Source: JBNKFQ01 sp050289385 (GTDB taxonomy: Bacteria; Pseudomonadota; Gammaproteobacteria; Pseudomonadales; Porticoccaceae). From it: a stretch of DNA of 30,067 nt. The DNA is taken from contig JBNKFQ010000006.1 in NCBI GenBank assembly GCA_050289385.1, positions 1 to 30,067 of the forward strand. Reading direction: 5' to 3'. Made by a program: the position numbers and the translations under genes. Below the pieces are notes generated by a model. It had not been told where the DNA came from. It saw only the letters and a program-made list of their open reading frames with translations, and did no database searches. The stretch's first letter is position 1. Every line of letters starts with the position of its first letter. Positions 1 to 8,374 of this stretch are shown piece by piece.

Positions 1-1
1 G

Positions 2-1288
2 GATCGTCTGACTCGATACACCTCTTATCCGCTTCGCCTGGTGGTGGCGCCAGAAGCGCGTTTGCGCCGGGAAGTGCAGCGGCAATACCAGCTTGTTGAG
101 AACTACATTGAGCAGGAAATCGAGAGGATCGGGCAAGCGGCCGCTGCCGGTCGTGAGTTCGTTGCCGAACGGCTGATGGAGATGCTGATTCAGTCAGCCA
201 TCGAATACAATGCGACAGATGTGCATATCAATCCCACCGAGCTGGCAACACTGATCTCTTTTCGACTGGATGGGGTAATGCAGCTTTGCTATTCCCTGCC
301 AGCGTCTGCCCACGGTCGGCTGGTGTCGGTATTCAAGGTCGCGGCCGGTATGGATATTGCTGAGTCCAATCGCCCCAATGATGGGCACATGGCGTTCAGC
401 TATTTGCAGGAACGCTACGATCTCAGGATATCCACCATTCCCTCGGTTACCGGCGAGAACATGGTCATTCGAATATTGTCCGGCTCCCAGGAATTCCTGT
501 CCCTAAAAGACCTTGGCCTGACCCCGGACCAGATAAACAGCATTGGCTCGATGGCGCAGTCGCCCCACGGTATTGTTCTGGTATCGGGCCCCACCGGTTC
601 CGGCAAGACGACAACACTCTACGCGGTAATGCGCACCATTAATGCCATGCAAAAAAATATCCTCACCATTGAGGATCCTGTCGAATACACCATGCCTCTG
701 GTGCAACAGGTGCAGGTAAATGAAAAGGCGGGCATCACGTTTGCCAGCAGTATTCGCAGCTTTCTGCGCCAGGATCCCGATGTTCTGCTGATCGGCGAGA
801 TTCGGGATGAAGAGACTGCGGGCCTGTCGATGCGCGCGGCTCTCACAGGCCACCTGGTGTTTTCAACGGTTCACACCAATGATGCCGTGGGGGCAGTGGT
901 GCGCCTGCGGGATTTGGGCGTGGAAGATTACATTATCGCCTCGACCATTCGCGGTGTGGTTTCCCAGCGTCTGCTGCGTCGCTTGTGCCCTCACTGCAAA
1001 CAGACGAGTACCAGGGAGACCCCCTGGTACGACATTGAACCCGGGGAGAGTTTCGAACATGTGGGCTGCTCGCTGTGCCGCAACACCGGTTATATCGGCC
1101 GCACGGTTATTGCCGAAGTTCTGGAAATGGATCGGCTACTGGCCACAATGATCGGCGAGGGCGCAACCATCAGCGAATTCGATCGGGCAGCGAAGGTTCG
1201 TGGCATGAGAACCCTGAATGATGCCGGCATGGACCTCGTTGCCGACGGTATTACCGATATCGCTGAATTTGAAAGGGTACTCGGTTAA
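2..1288 (+). CDS. mshE: MSHA/type IV pilus extension ATPase (GspE/PilB/MshE family), 5' partial
   Basis: Hexameric secretion ATPase that powers pilin or pseudopilin assembly at the cytoplasmic face of the inner membrane. The frame is open to the left edge of the window and reads DRLTRYTSYPLRLVVAPE before the first internal GTG (41), which matches the end of the N-terminal GspE/MshE domain. The gene therefore starts upstream and this copy is cut by the window. Visible motifs are Walker A GPTGSGKT (587-610), the Asp box, Walker B (DVLLIGEIRDEE), the His box (TGHLVFSTVHTNDA) and the CPHC...CSLC zinc-binding cysteines typical of PilB/GspE/MshE. Its stop overlaps the next start (TAATG), so it is translationally coupled to the platform gene. 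The Msh assignment rests on the downstream MshL-MshM-MshN set. GspE of another system is the alternative. Confidence 0.88.
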   Translation, partial: DRLTRYTSYPLRLVVAPEARLRREVQRQYQLVENYIEQEIERIGQAAAAGREFVAERLMEMLIQSAIEYNATDVHINPTELATLISFRLDGVMQLCYSLPASAHGRLVSVFKVAAGMDIAESNRPNDGHMAFSYLQERYDLRISTIPSVTGENMVIRILSGSQEFLSLKDLGLTPDQINSIGSMAQSPHGIVLVSGPTGSGKTTTLYAVMRTINAMQKNILTIEDPVEYTMPLVQQVQVNEKAGITFASSIRSFLRQDPDVLLIGEIRDEETAGLSMRAALTGHLVFSTVHTNDAVGAVVRLRDLGVEDYIIASTIRGVVSQRLLRRLCPHCKQTSTRETPWYDIEPGESFEHVGCSLCRNTGYIGRTVIAEVLEMDRLLATMIGEGATISEFDRAAKVRGMRTLNDAGMDLVADGITDIAEFERVLG

Positions 1289-2496
1289 TGTATCTCTTGT
1301 ATTCAGCCCTCGCTGGTGATGGTCAAAGCACGCGACGATTAGGCCAGTATCCCGGTCTTTCAGAGTTGGATAACGAACTCACACTGCACGGTGAGCAATT
1401 GATGGACTACCACGTCCTGTCCGATGGCGTCGGTAAAACGCTCGAATTCCTGCGCAGAAAACCCAAACCTCTGGAAATCGCCGAGTTCTGCACCACGCTT
1501 TCCTACTACGTTTCCGGCGGTGTTGAATTGCAGGGCGCGCTTGCCGATACAGCGGAGTCCACTTCCAATTCCGCCATGCGAACGGCCATCATCGATATTC
1601 GCAGGCACCTGAAGGGCGGGTACTCGCTGTCCGAGGCCATGAGGATGACCGGGCGCTTCCCGGATGTTGTCATCAATATGTCGCGCATCGGTGAGGAGGG
1701 CGGCGAGCTTGCCCGCATGCTGTGGGATGCGGCCCAACACATAGAACGGGTAGAAGCGATTCGCAGTGCCGCCAAGCGGGCTCTGATCTATCCCGCATTT
1801 ACTCTGCTTGCAGTGGGCGGTGCCGGAGTGTTCTGGATGACGGTGGTAGTGCCCAAGATTGTTGAGTTGTTTGAAGCCATGCAGGTAGAGCTGGAGCCAG
1901 CGACTCTTATGCTTATCGCCATGAGCAACTTTTTTTCAGCTTATTGGCCAATGGTATTAGCTACCGTTATCGCTCTGCCAATACTCTGGTTTATCGCCCG
2001 TCGTAACGAGCGTTTTCGGCTCAAAAGCGATCACCTCCTTTGGCGAATGCCTTTCTTTGGCCGCATCGTGCGCGGTGGTCAGATGGCCTTCTATTTTCAG
2101 TACCTGTCCCTGATGTACGGTGCTGGCGTGGTTATTACTTCTGCCCTGAAGACCATGCAGAAAACAGTGAGTAACAAGTATTTTGCAGAGCGCGTCAGCA
2201 GCCTGTTGGTGGACCTGCAGGCTGGCAAGCCTTTGGGGGCATCGTTCAAGGCGTGCGAGGTTTTTCCGCTGCTGGATCAACGCATGGTAACGATCGGTGA
2301 GCAGACCGGTAACCTGGAGGAGCAGTTGCAGAAGCTGGCCGAAGTGCATTTCCATCGTGTGCAGTCATTGGTGGAGTTGCTGCCCAAATTTCTGGAGCCG
2401 ATGTTGCTGGTTTTACTGGGCAGCTGTTTTGCCTTCTTCGTGGTAGCGCTGATGGGGCCGCTTTACAGCATGCTCAGCAATGTGGGGGGAATGTAG
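1288..2496 (+). CDS. mshG: Pilus inner-membrane platform protein (GspF/PilC/MshG family)
   Basis: Polytopic inner-membrane protein that anchors the assembly ATPase and orients pilin subunits. The 402-residue length is normal for the family. Two T2SSF-type helical cytoplasmic domains are separated by hydrophobic segments (around residues 165-195 and 220-237), with a third near the C-terminus (LLVLLGSCFAFFVVALMG). The motif EEGGELARML in the first domain and EQTGNLEEQL in the second are the usual paired G-E motifs of GspF/PilC. The start overlaps the stop of the ATPase gene and its own stop overlaps the next GTG (TAGTG). This tight packing supports one transcript and stoichiometric synthesis. 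Confidence 0.88.
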   Translation: MYLLYSALAGDGQSTRRLGQYPGLSELDNELTLHGEQLMDYHVLSDGVGKTLEFLRRKPKPLEIAEFCTTLSYYVSGGVELQGALADTAESTSNSAMRTAIIDIRRHLKGGYSLSEAMRMTGRFPDVVINMSRIGEEGGELARMLWDAAQHIERVEAIRSAAKRALIYPAFTLLAVGGAGVFWMTVVVPKIVELFEAMQVELEPATLMLIAMSNFFSAYWPMVLATVIALPILWFIARRNERFRLKSDHLLWRMPFFGRIVRGGQMAFYFQYLSLMYGAGVVITSALKTMQKTVSNKYFAERVSSLLVDLQAGKPLGASFKACEVFPLLDQRMVTIGEQTGNLEEQLQKLAEVHFHRVQSLVELLPKFLEPMLLVLLGSCFAFFVVALMGPLYSMLSNVGGM

Positions 2497-3512
2497 TGAC
2501 GGGGAATATAGTGACAGGCGCTCGCCGGTTTAATTCTGGCTTCACTATTGTCGAGATTTCCCTCGTATTGATTGTTTTGGGCATCCTCGCAGCAGTGCTT
2601 TTGCCACTTGCCCAGTCGGGTCATGATGACGCCATGCGCAGGCAGGATATGACCACGATGGAGACGGCCAAAAATGCTTTGATGGGGTATATCCGGGTAA
2701 ATGAAGGAATACCCTGTGTCGATTCTTCTGGTGTTCAGGTTTCCACTGGATGTGACCCGACGCAGACGCTGGATTTGTTGGGCGTGAGAAATACCGACAG
2801 CCGGCGCATGACATTCGCTTACGACGTGAACGATACGCTGACACTTGCGGAAATTGCCGCTAGCGGAAACTCTCTTTGCACCGCATTGGCCAACATCATC
2901 AATCCGCCGATACCGCCCGCAACTCCACCGGAACCAACCTTGTGTGACAGCGTAAATGCCAACACTGGCAGTACAGCGTGTACTTCTACACATCCCATGG
3001 CATTTGTTCTGGCAGGGCGGGGCAGTGATCGCTGCCTTAACCTGGAAAATACTCATGCCAGTGCGACCAACGATGGCGTATGCCCAACGGCAGTGGCAGA
3101 CAACCGCACGTTTGAAAATCCGGTACGTATTCATTCCCGCACCCAGGATGATGGTTACTACGAAGATCTGGTTCTCGCCGTTACGCCGTTCGAGCTGGCC
3201 GAGGCGATGGGTTGCCCCGTCGGCGGCGGTAGTGGCAGTGGATTTTCCTGGTGCCTGTCCGGGGAAAAGCTGGTTCAGGTGATCAACGGAGTGAATAACG
3301 CTATGGGCATCAGTATTAACGGGGCCTGTTATACCGTCGACCGCGGCACAACCGCGAGTTTGGGGTGCCAGACGGATGGGACTGCAATCGGTGTCTACAG
3401 CAATACAAGTTGCGCGGCAGCGGTTTTCAGCGGGACGGTCGGGAGCCTCGACATAAACACTGATGGTCGCACAGACATTGTCTGTAATACCTCTAATTGC
3501 ACATCCAGGTGA
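2496..3512 (+). CDS. Large Cys-rich type IV prepilin-like protein
   Basis: Class III signal peptide: a short basic leader, then the prepilin peptidase site G|FTIVE and a hydrophobic helix (EISLVLIVLGILAAVLLP). It should be processed by PilD and inserted in the inner membrane before assembly. At 338 residues it is much longer than a typical major pilin (about 150-180). The mature part has about 14 cysteines, a Pro-rich stretch (PPIPPATPPEP) and a Gly/Ser patch. The central part (HPMAFVLAGRG... then DDGYYEDLVLAV) resembles large minor pseudopilins of the MshO/GspH type. It starts with GTG at 2496, coupled to mshG; a second in-frame GTG at 2511 would give a shorter leader. It may be a minor or tip pilin rather than the filament subunit. 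No other pilin lies in the window. Confidence 0.8.
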   Translation: MTGNIVTGARRFNSGFTIVEISLVLIVLGILAAVLLPLAQSGHDDAMRRQDMTTMETAKNALMGYIRVNEGIPCVDSSGVQVSTGCDPTQTLDLLGVRNTDSRRMTFAYDVNDTLTLAEIAASGNSLCTALANIINPPIPPATPPEPTLCDSVNANTGSTACTSTHPMAFVLAGRGSDRCLNLENTHASATNDGVCPTAVADNRTFENPVRIHSRTQDDGYYEDLVLAVTPFELAEAMGCPVGGGSGSGFSWCLSGEKLVQVINGVNNAMGISINGACYTVDRGTTASLGCQTDGTAIGVYSNTSCAAAVFSGTVGSLDINTDGRTDIVCNTSNCTSR

Positions 3513-3520
3513 GTTGATTT

Positions 3521-3988
3521 ATGGCCTCTTTTACTAAAACTACTGTCCGGATTCTTGCAGTCGGCGCGATTGTTCTGGCGGCTGGTGTGTATTACCAGAC
3601 GTTTGCCTCCCATCGACTGGAAGAGGCCCGCGCCGCGCTGAGTCATATCGAAGCCGCCCAGTCCCGGGCGGAGACCACAAAACAGCGCGCCGAACTGTAC
3701 GCCAGCCTGCTTGCCAATATGACGGACAAAAAGATGGATCGTCAGGAACCCTTTTCTGTGGTCAGCGAATTCTCTCCCCGCGAGATTAAGCAGCTGGGTT
3801 CATTGCTGGACACTCTGTACCAGCGAGATGGCCATTTTTTCCTGCAGCATTTCCGGCTGTCCTGGCAAGATGCCAATAAAAAACTCGGCCTGCTGCCTCG
3901 CCTGGAGCTGGAACTGGATGGCCGCAAGGTTCTGTTATTTTCCGACAAGGTAGCTGACGCTTTGTCTGCTACCACTGCAAAACGTTGA
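3521..3988 (+). CDS. PilO/MshJ-like pilus alignment protein
   Basis: 155-residue bitopic protein: a short cytoplasmic N-terminus, one membrane helix (about residues 10-28, ILAVGAIVLAAGVYY), a coiled-coil-like segment (LEEARAALSHIEAAQSRAETTKQRAEL) and a small C-terminal domain. This is the plan of PilO/MshJ/GspM proteins, which link the inner-membrane motor to the secretin through the periplasm. The name rests on architecture and position between a prepilin gene and a GspC/MshK-like gene; pairwise similarity to MshJ is not obvious by eye. A ribosome site (AGGTGAG) lies over the preceding stop codon. The TGA at 3986-3988 sits just before the next gene, so coupling is likely. Confidence 0.6.
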   Translation: MASFTKTTVRILAVGAIVLAAGVYYQTFASHRLEEARAALSHIEAAQSRAETTKQRAELYASLLANMTDKKMDRQEPFSVVSEFSPREIKQLGSLLDTLYQRDGHFFLQHFRLSWQDANKKLGLLPRLELELDGRKVLLFSDKVADALSATTAKR

Positions 3989-3996
3989 GGAATATT

Positions 3997-4515
3997 ATGC
4001 ATCCCTATCAACCATTTGCATTCTTGCCCGTTGCAGTGATTGCTGCCTGGTTTGCTGCCTCCCATTGGTCGGACAGTGACCTGCGTCGTTACCATGTCCC
4101 GCCTGTGGCGCAGATCGAAGATCCGTCTGTGCAACTGGAGACACGTTCCCGGCCTGTTGAGAAACCGGATATTCGGGTCAGGTCTTTTCTGCCCTGGGTG
4201 CCGCCACGGCCCCCGGCACCAGCCCCCGGCCTTATTCTGCAAAGTGTGATGACTGGCACCGGTGTTCACGTGGCTACCATCAACAACAAAATCGTCAAGG
4301 AAGGTGACCATGTCGAGGGTTACCTGGTTCGGCGTATCAGCGCCGATGGCGTAGACCTGGAAAATGGAGTCAAGACCCGTCACCTGCCCATGCGCCCGCT
4401 ACATGAACTGCAACCTCCCGGGCGTCCGGGGCAAAGTACCACCAGAAAAGATGCTGGCAACCAGCACAATAAATCCGATCTGCCCCGGGAATTGCCGGTG
4501 ACGCTTGATCGTTAA
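3997..4515 (+). CDS. MshK/PilP/GspC-like periplasmic pilus protein
   Basis: About 172 residues. An N-terminal membrane segment (FLPVAVIAAWFAA) is followed by a Pro-rich linker (WVPPRPPAPAPG) and a small beta domain (LILQSVMTGTG, then VATINNKIVKEGDHVEGYLVRRI). That beta domain matches the homology-region fold of GspC/PilP/MshK, which contacts the secretin N-domains. A C-terminal polar tail of about 40 residues looks disordered. I chose ATG 3997 because TGAGG lies 7-11 bases upstream; a TTG at 3985 would add four residues and lacks such a site. Its place directly before the secretin gene is the usual mshK-mshL order. Confidence 0.6.
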   Translation: MHPYQPFAFLPVAVIAAWFAASHWSDSDLRRYHVPPVAQIEDPSVQLETRSRPVEKPDIRVRSFLPWVPPRPPAPAPGLILQSVMTGTGVHVATINNKIVKEGDHVEGYLVRRISADGVDLENGVKTRHLPMRPLHELQPPGRPGQSTTRKDAGNQHNKSDLPRELPVTLDR

Positions 4516-4538
4516 AAAACCAGCTTCAGGAAATTGCT

Positions 4539-6119
4539 ATGGCCATTTTACATAACACTCTGTCTCTTGCTCTGGCGACTCTCGTTGTTGCCGGGTGCAG
4601 CACCAATACCAAGCAGCCTCTGCAGATTCCGTCCGGGGACCTGGATTACAAACCTGCACCAGCCAAACCAGAGCTGGACGTAAAAAGCCGTATGCCCAGG
4701 TTTGTTCTGCCGGCCACGGTAGCGGATACAAAACTTTACAATTTCAGAGCGACAGGACAGCCGGTACGTTTGGCCCTGTCTCAGCTGGCCACTGCTTACG
4801 GGTTAAATATTGTTGTGGATCAAGATGTGGAGGGCCTGGTTACTGCCGACCTGAAGGAATTGCCTCTGGATAAAGTGGTTGAGGCAATACTGGAGCCGCT
4901 GGGGTTGGCCTGGACATGGCAGGATGGGCTATTGCGCGTCAGCCGTCTGGAGACCCGAAACTATACAATCGATTACCTGCGACTGGTGCGCTCCGGTACC
5001 GGCAACAGCTCCTCCAGCACTTCACTCTCCGGCGGTAGTGGCGGCGGCGGAGGCGGTGGCGGAAGTACTGGCAATAGCAGTTCAAGTATCGCCCAGAACG
5101 ATACCATTAACTTCTGGAACGAACTGGAAGAGCAACTTAACGCCATTCTGGAGCGCAGTGACGACGACTATACTGGTGCCGAACGTCCCATGGAAACGAC
5201 GGTCCAGACCGACCGCGAGACCAATATCACAACCACCCTGACCCAACGTGTGCGGGAATCGGAAGGACGCCTGATTATCGACCGGTTGTCGGGGACCATT
5301 CAGGTCACCACTACCCGCGCTCGCATGAAGAATGTGGACACATTTCTCGCGCGGGTAAGTGAGGGTATCAAGCGCCAGGTATATATTGAGGCAAAAGTGG
5401 TGGAGGTGTTCCTGAATGACGACCAGTCCCTGGGTATAGACTGGAGCGAACTCGACTTCGGTTCCTTGCAACTCAGTAGTGACGTGTCCGTTACCAATCC
5501 CGCCGACGGTGCCAACGCATTACCACCGACCCTTTCGGGCACCTATATACGTTCTTTTGGCCACGTTCTCGATAATATTGAAGGTGCCTTGACTGCCCTG
5601 AAAGAGCAGGGACAGGTTCAGGTGGTGTCCCAGCCGCGCATACGTACACTTAACAACCAGTCAGCTATCGTTCGAGTCGGCACAGAACGAACTTTCTTTA
5701 CCACCACCACCACAATTACCGCCGTGGCGGGTGGTTTGCCGCTGCAAACCGTCACCAACACCCCGTCAACTATCAATGAAGGCCTGGTGCTGACAGTGAC
5801 GCCCCAGATTTCCGAGTCCGGCGAAATAACAATGGATGTGACACCGGTACTGACCCGTATATCCGGCGTGGAAACTTCCCCCGACGGATTGAGCAATGCG
5901 CCAAGACTGGATATCAAGCAAAGTTCCACGTTAGTCCGCATGCATGACGGTGAGACCATTGTGGTGGGAGGCCTGATTCAGGAAACGGTCAGCAATACCG
6001 AGCGCTCGGTACCCATCATTGGAAAAGTGCCGGTATTGGGCAAACTGTTCAGTGCGACTTACGACCGGGATGTACGCAAGGAACTGGTAATATTCCTGAC
6101 TCCGCACATCATCCAATGA
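4539..6119 (+). CDS. mshL: MSHA pilus outer-membrane secretin (MshL/PilQ/GspD family)
   Basis: Forms the multimeric outer-membrane gate through which the pilus exits. It begins with a lipoprotein signal peptide ending in the lipobox VAGC (Cys20). An STN/secretin N-terminal domain covers about residues 70-140 (GQPVRLALSQLATAYGLNIVV), followed by a Ser/Gly linker (about 152-185, including a run of eight glycines). The secretin domain spans about residues 335-526 with VVSQPRIRTLNNQSA, VGGLIQE and the closing RKELVIFLTPHII. The length of 526 is close to MshL. A CAGGA site lies just upstream of the ATG. The stop overlaps the start of mshM (ATGA). Confidence 0.92.
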   Translation: MAILHNTLSLALATLVVAGCSTNTKQPLQIPSGDLDYKPAPAKPELDVKSRMPRFVLPATVADTKLYNFRATGQPVRLALSQLATAYGLNIVVDQDVEGLVTADLKELPLDKVVEAILEPLGLAWTWQDGLLRVSRLETRNYTIDYLRLVRSGTGNSSSSTSLSGGSGGGGGGGGSTGNSSSSIAQNDTINFWNELEEQLNAILERSDDDYTGAERPMETTVQTDRETNITTTLTQRVRESEGRLIIDRLSGTIQVTTTRARMKNVDTFLARVSEGIKRQVYIEAKVVEVFLNDDQSLGIDWSELDFGSLQLSSDVSVTNPADGANALPPTLSGTYIRSFGHVLDNIEGALTALKEQGQVQVVSQPRIRTLNNQSAIVRVGTERTFFTTTTTITAVAGGLPLQTVTNTPSTINEGLVLTVTPQISESGEITMDVTPVLTRISGVETSPDGLSNAPRLDIKQSSTLVRMHDGETIVVGGLIQETVSNTERSVPIIGKVPVLGKLFSATYDRDVRKELVIFLTPHIIQ

Positions 6120-6997
6120 ACGCTATCTGTGAGCAAAAAATCCAGTCGATGCCAGTTGAAGGAGTACTGGATACCGGGGCATGTTACGGCAGGCTGGGGC
6201 TATCCACCGGACCTTTTGACATCACTCCGGACACCGACTTCCTGGTGCCCCAACACCAATATCTGGAAGCCATTGGTCACTTGCGTTTTGGTCTGGCGTC
6301 GGGAAATTTTACGCTGTTAACAGGCAATGTCGGGTTGGGCAAAACCCTTTTATGCCGCTATTTGATGCAACACTTGCCGGACAATATTCGAACGGCTTAT
6401 GTGTTTAATCCACAGCAAAACTACGCCGAGTTCCTGGGCTCTATCCTTTACGACCTGACCGGTAAGCTGCCGGTCAAGTGGGCCAGCGGCGCCCAGTTGC
6501 ACGATTTGCTTTTCAAGGTGTTGGCGGCTTTTGCGCGTCAAAACAAGCGGGTGGCCTTGATCGTTGACGAGGCGCATCGCTTGCAACCTCATTTACTGGA
6601 AGGGTTGCGCTTGTTGTCGAACCTGGAAACAAATAAACGCAAGCTGCTGTCGCTGTTGCTGGTAGGGCAAAATGAACTGGAGCAGACACTGGAGTTGTCT
6701 GGCATGCGTGCCTTGCGTCAGCGTATCAGTGTCTGGTATCGCTTGCGGCCATTTACCCGGCGTGAGAGTGTCGACTATATCCGTTACCGCCTGCAGGTGG
6801 CGCGTATTTCGGGTGGTTTTGAAATCACCACTCCCGCCTGTTTTATAGCCCACCGTTATAGCCTTGGCGTGCCGCGCCGACTCAACCAGATATGTGATCG
6901 CGCGCTGCTGGCAGCGTTCTCCTCTTACCGTACTTGCGTAAGTGCCGGCATGATGCGGCGTGCTGCTCGTGAGGTAACTGCAATTGAACGGATATGA
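6116..6997 (+). CDS. mshM: MshM-type AAA+ ATPase (ExeA/GspA-like)
   Basis: Cytoplasmic AAA+ ATPase of the ExeA/MshM family, thought to help assemble or place the secretin. Walker A is GNVGLGKT (residues 70-77) and Walker B is VALIVDEAHRL (DE at 151-152). The segment RQRISVWYRLRPFTRRE followed by YIRYRL is characteristic of ExeA/MshM proteins. The 293-residue length is normal for MshM; there is no C-terminal peptidoglycan-binding domain as found in ExeA. The start overlaps the secretin stop by four bases, so the two are coupled. Confidence 0.88.
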   Translation: MNAICEQKIQSMPVEGVLDTGACYGRLGLSTGPFDITPDTDFLVPQHQYLEAIGHLRFGLASGNFTLLTGNVGLGKTLLCRYLMQHLPDNIRTAYVFNPQQNYAEFLGSILYDLTGKLPVKWASGAQLHDLLFKVLAAFARQNKRVALIVDEAHRLQPHLLEGLRLLSNLETNKRKLLSLLLVGQNELEQTLELSGMRALRQRISVWYRLRPFTRRESVDYIRYRLQVARISGGFEITTPACFIAHRYSLGVPRRLNQICDRALLAAFSSYRTCVSAGMMRRAAREVTAIERI

Positions 6998-7030
6998 TCG
7001 TAATTGATCGGGACTGATTGATCGGAACTG
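6983..7030 (+). repeat. Short tandem repeat between mshM and mshN
   Basis: Two adjacent 14-base units, ATTGATCGGGACTG (7003-7016) and ATTGATCGGAACTG (7017-7030), differ at one base. A looser third copy lies at 6983-6996, over the mshM stop. It sits just before the mshN start and may have arisen by slippage; no function is evident. Confidence 0.6.
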
Positions 7031-7036
7031 AAAGTC

Positions 7037-8200
7037 ATGAGCATCATATACAGTACCCTTGAGCGCCTTGAAAAAGAAGGCCCTGTCCAGGCGGAATACC
7101 TGGATGTGAACGGTTCGAATCAAGGTTTGGATAGGGGTTCGAATACAGCCGTCACGCCTCTTCAATTTGGTGGGTCCAGGAGCTTTCCTGTCAAGACTTT
7201 GCTGGTCGCCGCTATTCTGGTTCTTGCCGGAACAGTCCTGATGGTGGTTTGGCCTGGAAGTATCCCTTTTAATACTTCCCGTGAATTACCGCCAGTAATG
7301 GCAGACAGACCGGGAGTGGAAGCTGTGAAAGCGGAGCATCAACTGCCGCTTGTCACGCCAGCAGAAAAGGTGTCCGTTGAACCGAAAGCAGATCATCAGA
7401 CGACTGAAACTGTGGAACAGGTAAACCCATCCATCGTGGCATCAGTGTCTGGTCTTCCCGAGACAGATTCAGAAATCCGCGAAGGGCACTTTGTGGAGGA
7501 CAAGTCGCCGTCACCGGCTGATGCGGCCGGGATTTCTAATCGGACCTCTACTGAAGAAACCCCGGGGCAGGACCCCAGCGACGTTCCGTCCGCTGATGTG
7601 CTCAACATACCGTCTGGCGCGAACGCTCCGGCTGAAAAAAACGGGATTGAGCAGGTTGCTTCCGGTGAGCGGAAGCAGGTAACGGAGTCTGCTTCTTCGA
7701 GTGATGTAACCCGGCCTGAAAAGATCGAAGACATATTGGAAACAGCCAGGCTTGCCTTGTCTGACGGGCAGTATCAACAGGTTTTTTCAGTAATGGAAAC
7801 ACTTTCACCGGTACCCGAGCATCGTGCTGATTTCTGGCTTGTAAAGGGCAGTGCCCATCTGGGTCTCGGTCAGTTGGATCTGGCTGAAAAGGCATTCGAA
7901 TCGGCACAAGCACTGCTACCTGACCATGCCTTGATCGCCGTGCAGCGGTCCATCGTAAGCCAGGAAAAAGGTGACCATGCAGGTGCATTGCAGATTCTTC
8001 GCAATGCAGCCAGACAGCACCCGAACGTGCCGGAAATCTTTCTGAATCAGGGGTATTCCCAACAGGCGTTGGGGGAAATCCGGGATGCGGGATACAGCTT
8101 CCGCACATTCCTGAAACTAACTGAGGGCCGCTCACTTTATGCTGAACAGAGAAAAGCAGTTAATCAATGGCTGGCGCAAACTTCTTCTGTTCGTAAATAG
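7037..8200 (+). CDS. mshN: MshN-like TPR protein of the pilus operon
   Basis: 387 residues. The short N-terminus (MSIIYSTLERLEKEG) resembles the start of MshN and GspB-type proteins. One membrane helix follows (about residues 55-72, TLLVAAILVLAGTVLMVV). A long acidic, Ser/Pro/Glu-rich segment (about 90-235) looks disordered. The C-terminal TPR repeats (about 235-380) include WLVKGSAHLGLGQLDLAEKA and IFLNQGYSQQALGEI. The bitopic layout puts the TPR part in the periplasm, where MshN is thought to help pilus or secretin assembly. It is the last gene of the run, 39 bases after mshM. The family call is supported by position as much as by sequence. Confidence 0.72.
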   Translation: MSIIYSTLERLEKEGPVQAEYLDVNGSNQGLDRGSNTAVTPLQFGGSRSFPVKTLLVAAILVLAGTVLMVVWPGSIPFNTSRELPPVMADRPGVEAVKAEHQLPLVTPAEKVSVEPKADHQTTETVEQVNPSIVASVSGLPETDSEIREGHFVEDKSPSPADAAGISNRTSTEETPGQDPSDVPSADVLNIPSGANAPAEKNGIEQVASGERKQVTESASSSDVTRPEKIEDILETARLALSDGQYQQVFSVMETLSPVPEHRADFWLVKGSAHLGLGQLDLAEKAFESAQALLPDHALIAVQRSIVSQEKGDHAGALQILRNAARQHPNVPEIFLNQGYSQQALGEIRDAGYSFRTFLKLTEGRSLYAEQRKAVNQWLAQTSSVRK

Positions 8201-8374
8201 GGTATTGTTACTTCCACATTCACCTCTGCATAAAAGCCGGGCCAATTGATAAATAATTCTCCGGTACTCCCGATAAACCTTGACAGATAACGGCAAGCGT
8301 TTTAAACAACAGCTGAACCGGGCCTTTGCGCCTGGAAATGTTGTAACCGCATACGGCAAACGGGAATTTGAGAT

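Noticed and set aside
3742..4383. 213-residue minus-strand frame across the pilus genes
   Set aside because: It overlaps two well-placed operon genes antisense and shows no domain or start signals.
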